DNA of 37,957 nt from Diphasiastrum complanatum (Eukaryota; Streptophyta; Lycopodiopsida; Lycopodiales; Lycopodiaceae): positions 1 through 37,957 of the forward strand of contig MU835581.1 of assembly GCA_029204225.1 (NCBI GenBank), in the 5' to 3' direction. Below, piece after piece: positions 10,225 to 19,598 of this stretch. The position numbers and the translations under genes were made by a program. Every line of letters begins with the position of its first letter. Positions within the stretch are counted from its first letter, which is position 1. The notes beneath the pieces are model-generated. The model saw only the letters and a list, made by a program, of their open reading frames with translations. It was not told the origin of the DNA and ran no database searches.

Positions 10225-10956
10225 TGTCGGAATCCAATGCGAACTAAAAGTGGAAACATTCACAATGAATTAAATGATTAACGTTCTATGAACAATCACA
10301 AATCATGCATACTAGTGGAAGCAAAGTAGGATATCAATGGAGACAAATCTTTATATAAAGAATGTATGTACATAAGCATTGCCACTCTCTCTAGTCTCTC
10401 CAGGCTCTTCCTCCCCTTCGGCCTCTTCCGGCTCTTCCTCCCCTTCAGCAGAAAGACTCAAGAGGGAGCCTATTTATACTAGTAGAGATAGAGAAATCCA
10501 AAGGCCAATGGTTCCGAATGTGGAACATCCAAAAGCCAACAACCAAGAGCCATATGTTACATAAGAGTTACAAAAGCAAATGAAAAGCCTTGGCATTGGA
10601 CAGCCAAGTGCTAATTGGAGAAGGTCACTTGCCCCATGGACCCCCCATTATGAGTTGGGCCCCTCCAAACTTGAGTACATGGACCAAAAGTTGAAAAATG
10701 CTCCTTGGGTCCTCAAAACCATAAACATTGCCCCAACTTCATTAAATATGGCATTAACCCCATGAAGTCACGCAATCCAAGCCTAGAGAAAGCTCTATAC
10801 TATCTCTGGAGAAGATTCCACCCAGGAAGAAAATAAACTCTGATGACCCCTAACAGCCGTTTAGGGTGTACCTTCTGGTACCTCAACTTCGCAGTTAGAG
10901 CATCAACAGAGGAATCCCCATTAAAGGACAAATAGGACAAATAGTGACTTCTAACA
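10225..10956. mobile_element. Solo LTR, 732 bp, nested in copia RT
   Basis: TGTCGG to TAACA, flanked by the 5-bp direct repeat ATTTC. Removing it with one repeat rejoins the two halves of the copia RT (LEVEI to IWQTKDG). There is no coding content. A TATATAAAG word near 10,352 on + and a pyrimidine-rich block with CTCTTCC repeats near 10,385-10,450 suit an LTR promoter and leader. The orientation is probably + but unproven. Solo LTRs arise by recombination between the two LTRs of a full element; the parent family is not identified. Confidence 0.85.
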
Positions 10957-10961
10957 ATTTC
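10957..10961. repeat. Target-site duplication of solo LTR, right copy
   Basis: ATTTC, matching 10,220-10,224. Confidence 0.85.
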
Positions 10962-11570
10962 CACTTCAAGACAATAGTGCATTAAGCCAAGATTAGTCAT
11001 ACCAAAACTCCTAGCTAAATCTTTTTTGATAGCACTTATTAACTCTTCATCATTGCCCGTAATGATGAGGTCGTCCACATAAAGTATGATCAATGTGATA
11101 CTAGAGTCTCGTGCAAAGTAATAAAAATTTGAGTCTGAAGAAGTACAATCCCCTAGATAAAAGGTACCTTGTTTTCATTCCCAAGTTCCACAAAGCCACT
11201 TGGTTGTTGCATATAGCTTCCCATTGAGAAAAGCAGATTATACATCCATTTGGTGTAGACTCCAACCAAACAAGGCTACTAACACGATCACCATGCATAA
11301 AGTATTCCATTTCGCAACGGGAGCAAAGGTCTCCTCGTAGTCTATCCCTTTACTTTGCGCATATCCCTTGACTACAAGCCTCGCTTTGTGTCTTATTAGG
11401 GTTCCATCCGCGTTGTACTTTGTCTTGTACACCCATTTGCATCCAATGGACCTTTTTCCTTAAAGTAGATCACGATCTCCCAAATGTTATGCCTTTCGAT
11501 GGAATCTATATCCTCTAGTATAGCTTTTTGCCATGTTTTATCATCCTTGGCATCCTCATAGCAAGCAGTC
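10962..11570 (-). pseudogene. Ty1/copia RT, 5' part of copy A
   Basis: From about 11,560 down, frames give DKTWQKAILEDIDSIERHN and NIWEIV (pre-RT linker), KTKYNADGTLIRHKARLV with VKGYAQ and GIDYEETFAPVAK, then HQMDV followed by SAFLNGKLY. QQPSGFVELGNENKV comes next, then a deletion of the RT middle (the ALYGLKQ block is missing). LYVDDLIITGNDEELI, the catalytic box, and SFGMTNLGLMHYCLEVEI follow. Several stops and frame changes are present. The RT is then cut by the solo LTR. Confidence 0.87.
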
Positions 11571-11599
11571 TCATTAGTTTGAATTATGTGACTCATAAG

Positions 11600-11920
11600 T
11601 GCCAGGTTCACCTCGGATTTGCTATCTGAAACTGAGTACAAAGTGCATCCCATGCTTGCCTTGGCATAGTAGCCTCACTAATTTGAGTAATGGCATGGTC
11701 TTCCACACACAAGTTAATCAAAAATGCCTTTTGGGACTTCTTGTCGAATGCCCTCATATCTGCAAGAGTCGTATTGGCCTCAATGCCACCCCTAAACCGC
11801 GTCCCAAAATTCCATCAAGATGCTCTTCATTTTCAATCACCATATGCTATAATTGGACAACCCGTGCAATTTGCTCGCCTCCCCAAGCGCAGCTCACCAA
11901 GCCCAGAATCATGCAAGCTA
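11600..11920 (-). pseudogene. Ty1/copia gag fragment (copy A)
   Basis: Frames give NYSIW and LKMKSILMEF near 11,840, then ANTTLADMRAFDKKSQKAF, LINLCVEDHAITQ and AWDALCTQFQ. These are features of the copia gag (UBN2-type) domain. It runs almost directly into the pre-RT linker, so zinc knuckle, protease and integrase are missing at this place: a large internal deletion. Stops occur within it. Confidence 0.7.
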
Positions 11921-13232
11921 GTCATGATGTCAAAGGATTGTCCTTTAGCACCTCTTAGAAGACCAATGAGCTAGGTTGAAGGCGTTTATAACACTTGTTG
12001 GTCAACTTAAAAGTCTAGCCACTTTTGATGCAGGACGTCCTTCCACTAGATTCTCCAAATTCTCTCCAAATTGCAAAAATTCCTCCTACACCTCGTCTTT
12101 CTTTGCCTTTAAAACGATCCAAGTAGCGCTCGGAATGGATTTCTCCTCGCAACACGGCACACTCTCTGTCTGGAGGGGTTACAGTCCTTTCCTGCCCTTA
12201 ATTTAAGAATTTTCACTTTTGGACGGCCTTAAACGGAGCACTAGGTCAAAAGTTATGGGCCTCCAAAGGAAATACACTGTTTCTTCACTATGGAGAAAAA
12301 CCACCTTTCAAACGAAATTGATTTTCAAAGTCCCTTTCACCTTGAAGATTTTTAATGAAGTTGAATGGTGCTATGCACTTCAGGACCCTTTCATCTTTTC
12401 AAAAACCCTTCTCTCTTGAAACCCAGCGATGGATTACAATCCAACGGTAAGGAGTTATAAGAGCTTGAACCATGGATCTCTCTGGGCTGCGATCTAACAG
12501 CTGAGGACGATTGCGCACCGAAGCAGAACCTCTAAGACGCTAAGCACTTAGACATACAGACGTTTCTGCCACATTCCACGCGCGACCTGTGTCTCTCTTC
12601 TTTTCTTCTTCTCTGCTGGTCACCTGCACTCTCCACCAGAACTCAATGGGATCTAACACAGATTTGAATGGACTTCCGTGCAATCTGCTACTACCACCTT
12701 GTTCGCCCCTCTGTTGATGATCAAATTAAGCTTTCAATCATGCTTTTTGGTGAAGAAATAAGCATTTTCAAGCAGCTCTTCTCTCTCTTCAGAGAGTTTG
12801 CCCTCTCACCTAAAAACAGAAAATTACAACCCAGCGCCCTGCCTCTGTGTGAACTTCCTGTTTTTATTAATAAAAGATGGGAAAACCCATCAGAGTACAA
12901 AGGAATGCATGTAGAAAGCATAAAGGCCATAAGGCGAATTGAGATACTGTACAAGTATAACAAAGCAACAATCTCGCAGAGTATCTACATAAAGCCTACT
13001 GCTTGGTGTAAGTCGCTAGTTAAGACAGTTGGAAGTTTAAGTAGTGCAGGAAGCTGTGAGACTTACAGATTCGAAAACGGCATTCAATTGGCTGTATTAT
13101 AAGGCTTTTTCAACAACTATCTTACTTTTCTTGGTTTTTCAAAAGTAGAGCTTCAGCTTTGAAACGTCAAACGGTTCCTCGAACTATCCCAGAATTCAGC
13201 CCCAAACTAGCGTCGTACTTCTCCACTCCCAA
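11921..13232 (-). other. Presumed leader of copia copy A
   Basis: About 1.3 kb between the gag remnant and the primer-binding site. No convincing protein. An open 144-codon frame on + (12,668-13,102) has no recognisable motif and is probably chance. The stretch is long for a copia leader and may hide another decayed insertion. Confidence 0.4.
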
Positions 13233-13244
13233 GCTTTGATACCA
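13233..13244 (-). other. Primer-binding site of copia copy A, tRNA-iMet type
   Basis: On - this reads TGGTATCAAAGC, 11 of 12 bases of the standard iMet site. It directly abuts a CA-ending sequence (LTR edge TG at 13,245 on +). Confidence 0.75.
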
Positions 13245-13830
13245 TGTCAAGGATCTTACTGGCAGCAATAGCTAGCTACTTTAGTTGAGAAAATGTCTGC
13301 TGAAAACTTTGATACTTTGAGAGCCATTGTGAAGATTTATTGCATTGCAGTTAGAACAGGTGAGGGGTGAGTTGTTCTACAAGTCGATCCAGAAAAATGT
13401 ATCTATAATAACTGCTACCCATTGGCACTCAGAACATGTGCACCATTCTAGTCTTGTCTGATTTTTCAAATCTACAGCACTTGAAGATTTACTTGGTACT
13501 CTACATGCTCAATTACAGCACTTGGAGAATTCACTTAGTCCCCAGTAAATTTTTCTTGATCCTCAATATTGAGTAGTTGTAAGCTGGTTGGTATGCTGGT
13601 GCAGATCCCTTGTTATGGATGTAATGATGTCAACTCCCCATCAATCTGGATCTTCATAAAGAATCTTCTAACAGTTTCTTTCCAAAAAAATCTTCTTTTG
13701 CAGGAAAATTTAGTTGACTGCAAACATCCACTAGATTTTATTCCCAAACGAACATGGAGGACAACTAGCTCAGTTTCTGAGGAAATCAGAATGCTGATAG
13801 AAAATACAAAATGGCTTTTCTTTTGATCCA
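13245..13830 (-). repeat. Probable 5' LTR of copia copy A, outer edge unknown
   Basis: Starts TGTCAAGG on + directly against the primer-binding site, so LTR sequence is expected here. No second copy of it is visible in the window, so its outer edge cannot be placed; the end given is arbitrary. It holds no convincing ORF. Confidence 0.4.
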
Positions 13831-13892
13831 TTCAATGCTCTTGTTACTGGGCTCTGTACATAAACAGGAACCTAACAGCAGTGCAGCCAGGG

Positions 13893-14004
13893 GTGCAGTG
13901 CATAGCCCACCCTCATCCAGGTGTGCTCACTACTGGGTGCTCAAGAGCTGCAAGCCTGCAAGTGCCCAGCACCCTTGGTTTGAGGGTGGACTAATGCACT
14001 GCAC
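13893..14004. repeat. 112-nt imperfect foldback
   Basis: The left arm begins GTGCAGTGCAT and continues through AGCCCACCCTCA. The right arm ends GCACTGCAC, preceded by TGAGGGTGGACTAAT, its near-complement. Pairing continues inward (CCAGG-GTGCT against AGCACCCTTGG), leaving a short loop around CAAGAGCTGCAAGCC. It could be a small TIR element or a hairpin RNA precursor. Confidence 0.65.
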
Positions 14005-16350
14005 TGCAATGGCAATTGTTTAAAGCTCTTTCCCCGTAGTTGCTACACAGCATGTGCTATGGCCTGCACGTGTGGCCCACATGCAACATGGCTGTCAGGC
14101 GGTAGACCACAAAACAAGTGACAACTCAGCCATCCCAGCAGGATTCACACACATGCCAGATCAAACCCACAACTTGTTTCCCCAAAAACCACAGCACTAC
14201 CAACTGTACCACAATGCTGACAACTTAAAACACATAAAATGCGTCCTGGAAATTTTCAGGCCAGCTTCTATACTGCATTTCACTCAAGAGTTATTACATG
14301 CAGTGCATAAAATATGGAGAACCCTCCTGTGTGCTGTGACCCTCCACTTCTTCAAGTGATTATAGTCTGTAACCCAGGCTTCGTAAAGGAATTCCACCTG
14401 TGAATTTGAATGAGATCTAGGCATCATTTGGAAAAGAATGTTGCCCCAAAATGTGCCCAGTGTTTGCACACTATCCCAAAAAATTCCTTTGAGATGCAAC
14501 TGTCCAATTTTTCTTAACTCAATCACAATATCCAAGTCCTGAATTACATAATCATCTCGTTACTTGCTTCACAAAAAATCAAACCTTTTTTTAAAATCGA
14601 CATTCTAATGATATTATGGCTATATGTGAGTTGCGAGATTAGATTAAGCATGCCATCGATTAGCAAGGTTTCTAAATTTGTCGCATCAATCCCACGTATT
14701 GTAAAAGTTATTCCCTTTCATCATATATGCCAAGAGTGTAGGCACACACCTGATCAAAAAAAAAAGTAAGCATTCTCTCTTCATTGCCACCAGCACGTCT
14801 ACATAGCCAAACTAAAATAGTGTAAAGAGCATGAAGCACCATAACTAAATTCCTCTACAAAGTGACAAGCTTAATACATATTGACAAAGCCTTCCAGGAA
14901 TACAAGATTGAAAATAACCTTAAAAGATCAGTGTAAACAGGTTGTGTCCAGTTTGCACAATCCAAACCCATGTCTTGAAAGGCTGCCAAGGAGTCACCAA
15001 TAAAAACATAAAGCAAGAATATGAGAGATAAATGACGAGAGACTGATGCCTTGAATTTCCAATATATAAAAAATTTGTCAAACTCGTGAAGGAAGAATTG
15101 TGTGCCGACCTACATTAAAGCTTTGGCGATGTCCATGACGATGTATATCTGCTAGAACACTGCATGACATTTCAAAATCTCTATTAGCCAGTTAACTTTA
15201 AGCAAATTAATACACTATTTGGATAATTTCAAACAGTATCAAATCACCAAAGAGTTTATGATAAAGCAGAAGTGATTCTGCAAAGCACTAATGTATAATC
15301 CAGACTATCCTCTCATCCCATGACATCCCTACCACAAAATAATACTCATACGGACTCACTGGCAGCAGAGATATGATCAGAGACAAGCATAATAACAATA
15401 GACCAAGCTCAATAACTCCTTTGAAGTTGTTTAGTCAATTTTTCCGCTGGAAATTTCCCCAAGACCATAGTCACAGGTGAAGTCCCAATCTACATCCACT
15501 CACAGATACTGATACTGATCACTAGTTCAGATGGCAGCCTCAAGAATATAATTGCACCCTTGTTGTAGCCACGATTGTCAACATATAGTGCAATGATCAA
15601 GATTGAGTCTCCTCCAGGTTATCTATACACACACACTTGAATCTTCTACATATCTCTGGAAAATCCTGTTCTCGGAGAGAAATCATCTATCTTAGGATAA
15701 TACATTGCCTTTCAAAACTTGCAAGCTAATCCTTCTTATACCTCCCCGATAAGCATTTCTTGCTGAGTCAGATGAATTTCTCCTTCCAATTTCGAAAAAT
15801 TGTCTTAACAGTCGTTGATGAAAGGTCAATACCTCTTGCTGATAATCCTATGTCACTCTCTTATACGACACATATGGGAAAAACCTAACTTTGTCCATGT
15901 CCACCCTTCGATCCACATTGAGCTTCAGTGTTGGAATCCATTTGCTTCAAACACATGTTTTGCTATAAGGTACTTCCATCAAGGCGAATGTTGACAACGA
16001 TGAACCATAATCCTCCTGGTTCTCCAATAAGTGGCATGTTGGTGAAGATTTCCATTCCTCTAGTTGAGGTCAAAAGTTCTTTTCCAAACAGTTGCAAAAA
16101 TAGGGACATCCAAGAGAAAAAAACCATAGACCTGCATAGCCTTCCTACAGTTCTCTGTGTCCTCTCCTTTTGAGTGCTTATTCCACACTGCCAGGCTCAA
16201 TCCTTTCAGATTCTTCTCCTCTTGTTGTGTGAATTGTACGTCGTTTGTGGAAAGTGCTAAAGCTATAAGTCCTTATTCATCAAACCATACGGGGGGCTGC
16301 ACACTCTTGTTGAACTCCTAAATGGTATAGGTTGCTAGTCTCTGCATCAG
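14005..16350. other. Non-coding stretch, nothing recognised
   Basis: Open frames are all short (at most about 100 codons) and without motif or supporting splice sites. No tRNA or clear transposon end was seen. Confidence 0.55.
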
Positions 16351-16356
16351 TCACAT

Positions 16357-16357
<1 letters not shown>

Positions 16358-16405
<48 letters not shown>
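16358..16405 (+). repeat. (CT)24 microsatellite
   Basis: 48 bases of perfect CT repeat, ending one base before the LINE RT homology begins. Confidence 0.98.
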
Positions 16406-16406
<1 letters not shown>

Positions 16407-17400
16407 GCAAACATTATTATCCCCATTCTCTTATATGCTGATGATGTGGTTCTTCTCTCATCCTCTGCAGCTGGTTTACAGAGACACCTTTCTACTTTGG
16501 GGATTGATGGTTAACATTAAGAAGACTAAGATTATGGTGCTCAACACTAATAGACAGCATATGAAAGATGAGATATTCTACTCTTACACCTATTTGGGAA
16601 TCCTTTTCTCTGGTCCACTACTCACATTTCGACCAGCAGCCCTCACCAGGCTCCGTAAGGGGCATACCGCTCTCGTTCATATGGAGAGATTTTGTTCCAC
16701 ATACTATGTGCAGGACCCTGCTACCAGATGCTTCCTATTTTTTGCTACTGTCTCCCCAGTTGTTTTATACTCTGCTGAGACTTGGTGCCCTGATTTATCA
16801 CGCGATACATGGAGGGATCTTACTCATATCCAGATTCTCATGCTCAGCAAGATGATCCGGGCTAAGCCCTCGGTGCCCCATGATATCATACTAGCGGAGT
16901 TTGCTTCCCCTCCCTTGGTTATCGGTGCTATGTTTCAGATCATTACCTTTCTTCATAGGGTATCAGATCTAGATACTTCCAGATACGTTGTTGTTGCTCT
17001 CACTTCATCTCGTACCATTGCTGGACAGGGAGCCAAGCATTCTTGGTATAGCAGTGTCTCAGCCCTTCTTCAGACTTGAGGGTTATCTACACTTGATCTT
17101 CTGAACGGGACCCATGCTTATATCAGAAAGCAAATTTACCAGAGCTACATACGCACTATATGGTCACATCCCGATCCCGATAGGGTCAAGATACATTTTT
17201 ATGGCACACATCTATTACGGCTGGACGCTATGGGCATGTGGTCTGAGATACCGTATGGGTTTTGGCTCAGGTGGATTGACTAGATTCTCTAGCTGGCGCT
17301 CATTAAATTGTTTCAATGCTATTTTTCGCTGGCATTAAGAGATGGGTCACCTTCAGACCATAAACGACTCATAGGGAGAGCCAGTCGTTATTGTAAAGGA
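16406..17400 (+). pseudogene. Second LINE reverse transcriptase fragment, C-terminal part
   Basis: Begins at the RT active site: IPILLYADDVVLLSS then AGLQRHLSTLG. A one-step frame change near 16,500 leads into a 214-codon frame (16,435-17,079). It continues VNIKKTKIMVLN, YLGILFSG, SPVVLYSAETWCPDL and HIQILMLSKMI, the typical thumb and connection region of LINE ORF2. After its stop, other frames continue with QIYQSYIRTIWSHPDPDRVK and LALRDGSPSDHKRLIGRASR. The 5' truncation is usual for LINEs. Its RT resembles the LINE at 1-611, so they may be one family. Not functional. Confidence 0.85.
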
Positions 17401-17973
17401 GATTTTGAGGACCAATAATGTCAGAAAGTTATCTCCCCAGTCTACTAGGTTCCACAATCGGTTACTGCATTAGGATCAGGTTGGATAATTTTGGTTCTCG
17501 GAGTGTTTAATTACAAACAGTGCTATTCCGATGCTAGCTAGGATGACATAAGCAATAAAGGAGCTTTCGTAGTGGCTTTCAATTTCAAGCACACAAATTA
17601 ATAGTTGTCTGTATATCAACATGGTTTAAGGAACAGCTTTGTCTCCATGTGAAATCAACATGTCTGATAAGATTATTGAAGATGTGCTCAGCAAAGTGGT
17701 AGCTGACAATTGTTTAACTTTGGCTGTCAAAATGCGTGCTGACAAGTTATAGAGAAGGCGAGGAAAAGACCAAGTACGTATGAAACCTATTCTACCTCAC
17801 AATGCAATGCAAAAAAAGGCCCTGCAAAGTAAGCCATCACCCATATACAGTCGTCCAAGTGCTAGTAACCGATCAAAGTTAGCTTTTATCTATATTTCCA
17901 TCTCCCAAATCCAGTCTGCAACTTCCAAACAGCAAATCCCTCAACTGGAGAAATATAAGGAGAAAGAGTGTAC
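17401..17973. other. No gene recognised
   Basis: Possibly the untranslated 3' end of the LINE at first; no poly-A tail or duplication was identified. Confidence 0.4.
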
Positions 17974-18266
17974 CCATCTATTTCCAGGAGTATCGCCATG
18001 TCTGCTGGGACACCTTTCCCTTCATCTGAGCTTGGCAATGATCCAGCAGCAGTAGCAGAAACTGAAAGCTTTTTCCTTGTTTGGAGATTTGCACACTGCC
18101 TTGCTTCGCCTGCTCCCATCCGCGCTCTTACATCCAGCAACAGATTAGACGTTTGGGAAAACCCATGCTTGAATTGTTGGCATCCATCTGGGCCATGCAA
18201 CCTGGCGACATGGCATGTGTTAGCGTTTGCCGAAGCTGTTGGAAGGACGAGGAGAGCATTCTCCAT
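17974..18266 (-). CDS. Possible first exon of a plastid-targeted protein
   Basis: ATG at 18,266 on -, open for 126 codons. The first about 75 residues are rich in Ser, Thr, Ala and Arg with few acids and reach TRKKLSVSATAAGS, which resembles a chloroplast transit peptide with a VSATAA cleavage area. Then come SSDEGKGVPADM and AILLEIDG. After GATGG a GTACAC splice donor is possible at 17,973. The hydrophobic strand followed by Asp-Gly resembles the N-terminal motif I region of some plastid HAD-like hydrolases, in which an intron can follow. That is recall of a pattern, not a match I can test. No second exon was found at lower coordinates, so this may be a captured or orphaned exon. A 113-codon frame on the opposite strand (17,968-18,309) is the alternative and looks less protein-like. 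Confidence 0.35.
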
Positions 18267-18509
18267 CCCTCGTAGTAGCTTCAGGCTTGCTCTGCGCCTT
18301 GTCGGATAAGAGCATATGAGAGTGTTCCCGTATTAGAAAATATGATGCTTTAGTGACGTTTGCACTTACACCAAATCCAAATCACCTTAATATTATGGAT
18401 AGTGACTTAGGAATTAGGAGGAGCCTTTCTTTGACAAATTTTAGGTCGAGTCTTAATTAAACTCAGTTGAATCTAAACGTCTCACCACTGTAAAAGTTAC
18501 TAGAAAAGA

Positions 18510-18566
18510 CTATTTGGCTCTGTCGCGATGGCAGTAAGCTATTTGGCTTTGTCGCGATCAAGTAAG
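18510..18566 (+). repeat. Tandem duplication, about 29 bp
   Basis: CTATTTGGCTCTGTCGCGAT starts the first copy and CTATTTGGCTTTGTCGCGAT the second, each ending AAGTAAG or GCAGTAAG. Confidence 0.85.
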
Positions 18567-18935
18567 CTATTGTAATGATTTACTAGAAGTTGAGGTGTCA
18601 CTTTTTAGGTAGTGTTCGGGAAACCTTTTTTCAATTATCCTCAAAAACTCTACATTTTTTAAAGGTTGTCGATTTTTTGAGGACTTACTCATAAAAGGAT
18701 TTATTTGGCTATAAAAAAACCTTCAAGATTTTCATGGTGCCGATAATTGAGAAAACATTCCTATACTTTGTCGTCTTTCTGGAATACTGCTTTCTGGGTA
18801 ATATTGAACATTAAAATGATTTTTTTTATTTTTAAATTCTTTTGAAATGCAATCTTTGTTTTTTTATTTTTAGACAAATTTGAATGTCTTGACTACTACA
18901 AAGCTTTTCATGATATATCAGTCACCTTGTTAGCT
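18563..18935 (+). repeat. Diverged direct repeat, first copy, interrupted
   Basis: 18,563-18,612 matches 19,117-19,167, and 18,806-18,935 matches 19,168-19,297 (shared words include CATTAAAATGA, AATGCAATCTTTGTTT, GATATATCA and TCACCTTGTTA). The roughly 190 bp between the two blocks here are absent from the second copy. Confidence 0.7.
18614..18800. mobile_element. Possible small insertion (MITE-like) in the first repeat copy
   Basis: Present in one repeat copy and absent in the other. It has inverted words: AAACCTTTTTTCAATTATC near 18,621 and GATAATTGAGAAAAC near 18,742, plus an inner CCTCAAAAA/TTTTTGAGG pair. No clear target duplication was found and the right arm lies about 40 bp inside the edge, so the element type is uncertain. 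Confidence 0.4.
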
Positions 18936-19116
18936 TTTTTGCAACAGTGGTAAGGGCCTCTTCATACAACCCATTCACTAGAGCGTGATAACTTTTCAGC
19001 ACGAGCCATTGAATGAGTGAGCAGATTTGTAAATCAAAAATTTAGGTGCCAGAGAAAACATTTAGCCAGGTGAAAGCGTGACATAGCCCCTGGGTGAATG
19101 GGCCACATGGGGCTAT

Positions 19117-19297
19117 AAGTTATTGTAAGATTTGGTAAATATTGAGGTCTCAATTTTAAGTGATTTTGAGCATTAAAATGAGTTTTTTTAATCTCTTATA
19201 TCTTCCAAATGCAATCTTTGTTTCTTTTTTATTTTTCAACAATTTGAATGCCCGGCCTACGGTAGAGCTTCTTGTGATATATCAATCACCTTGTTAT
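19117..19297 (+). repeat. Diverged direct repeat, second copy
   Basis: Uninterrupted counterpart of 18,563-18,935. Confidence 0.7.
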
Positions 19298-19540
19298 AAG
19301 CACAAAGGATTGAGAGGGAGACCCCTTTTTCCAACTAAAATTTTCTATTGGTCACACTTACTTATCTTTATGGGTCCTCTTCCTCCTTTTCAAATTTTTG
19401 TAGGACTCTTTTATAGTCAAAAAGTTCTTTTGACAAAAATTGTGGACTTGAGAAATCATAATGTACCAAAAAAAATTAGGTGACTTCGCCTTCATATTTC
19501 ATTATTTGCCAGTTAATAAAGGATAGTGTTTTCAAAACAT

Positions 19541-19598
19541 ATATGCAAGAAACTCACATGTTTCGTCAAATATGCAAGAAACTCACATGTTTCGACAA
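19541..19598 (+). repeat. Tandem duplication, 2 x 29 bp
   Basis: Each unit starts ATATGCAAGAAACTCACATG, with one mismatch between units (CGTCAA versus CGACAA). Confidence 0.9.

Noticed and set aside
12668-13102. 144-codon open frame on +
   Set aside because: Lies in the presumed copia leader against the element's direction, has no motif or splice support, and composition does not look like protein.
17968-18309. 113-codon frame on + opposite the transit-peptide-like exon
   Set aside because: No start context, motif or neighbour; the opposite strand is more protein-like.
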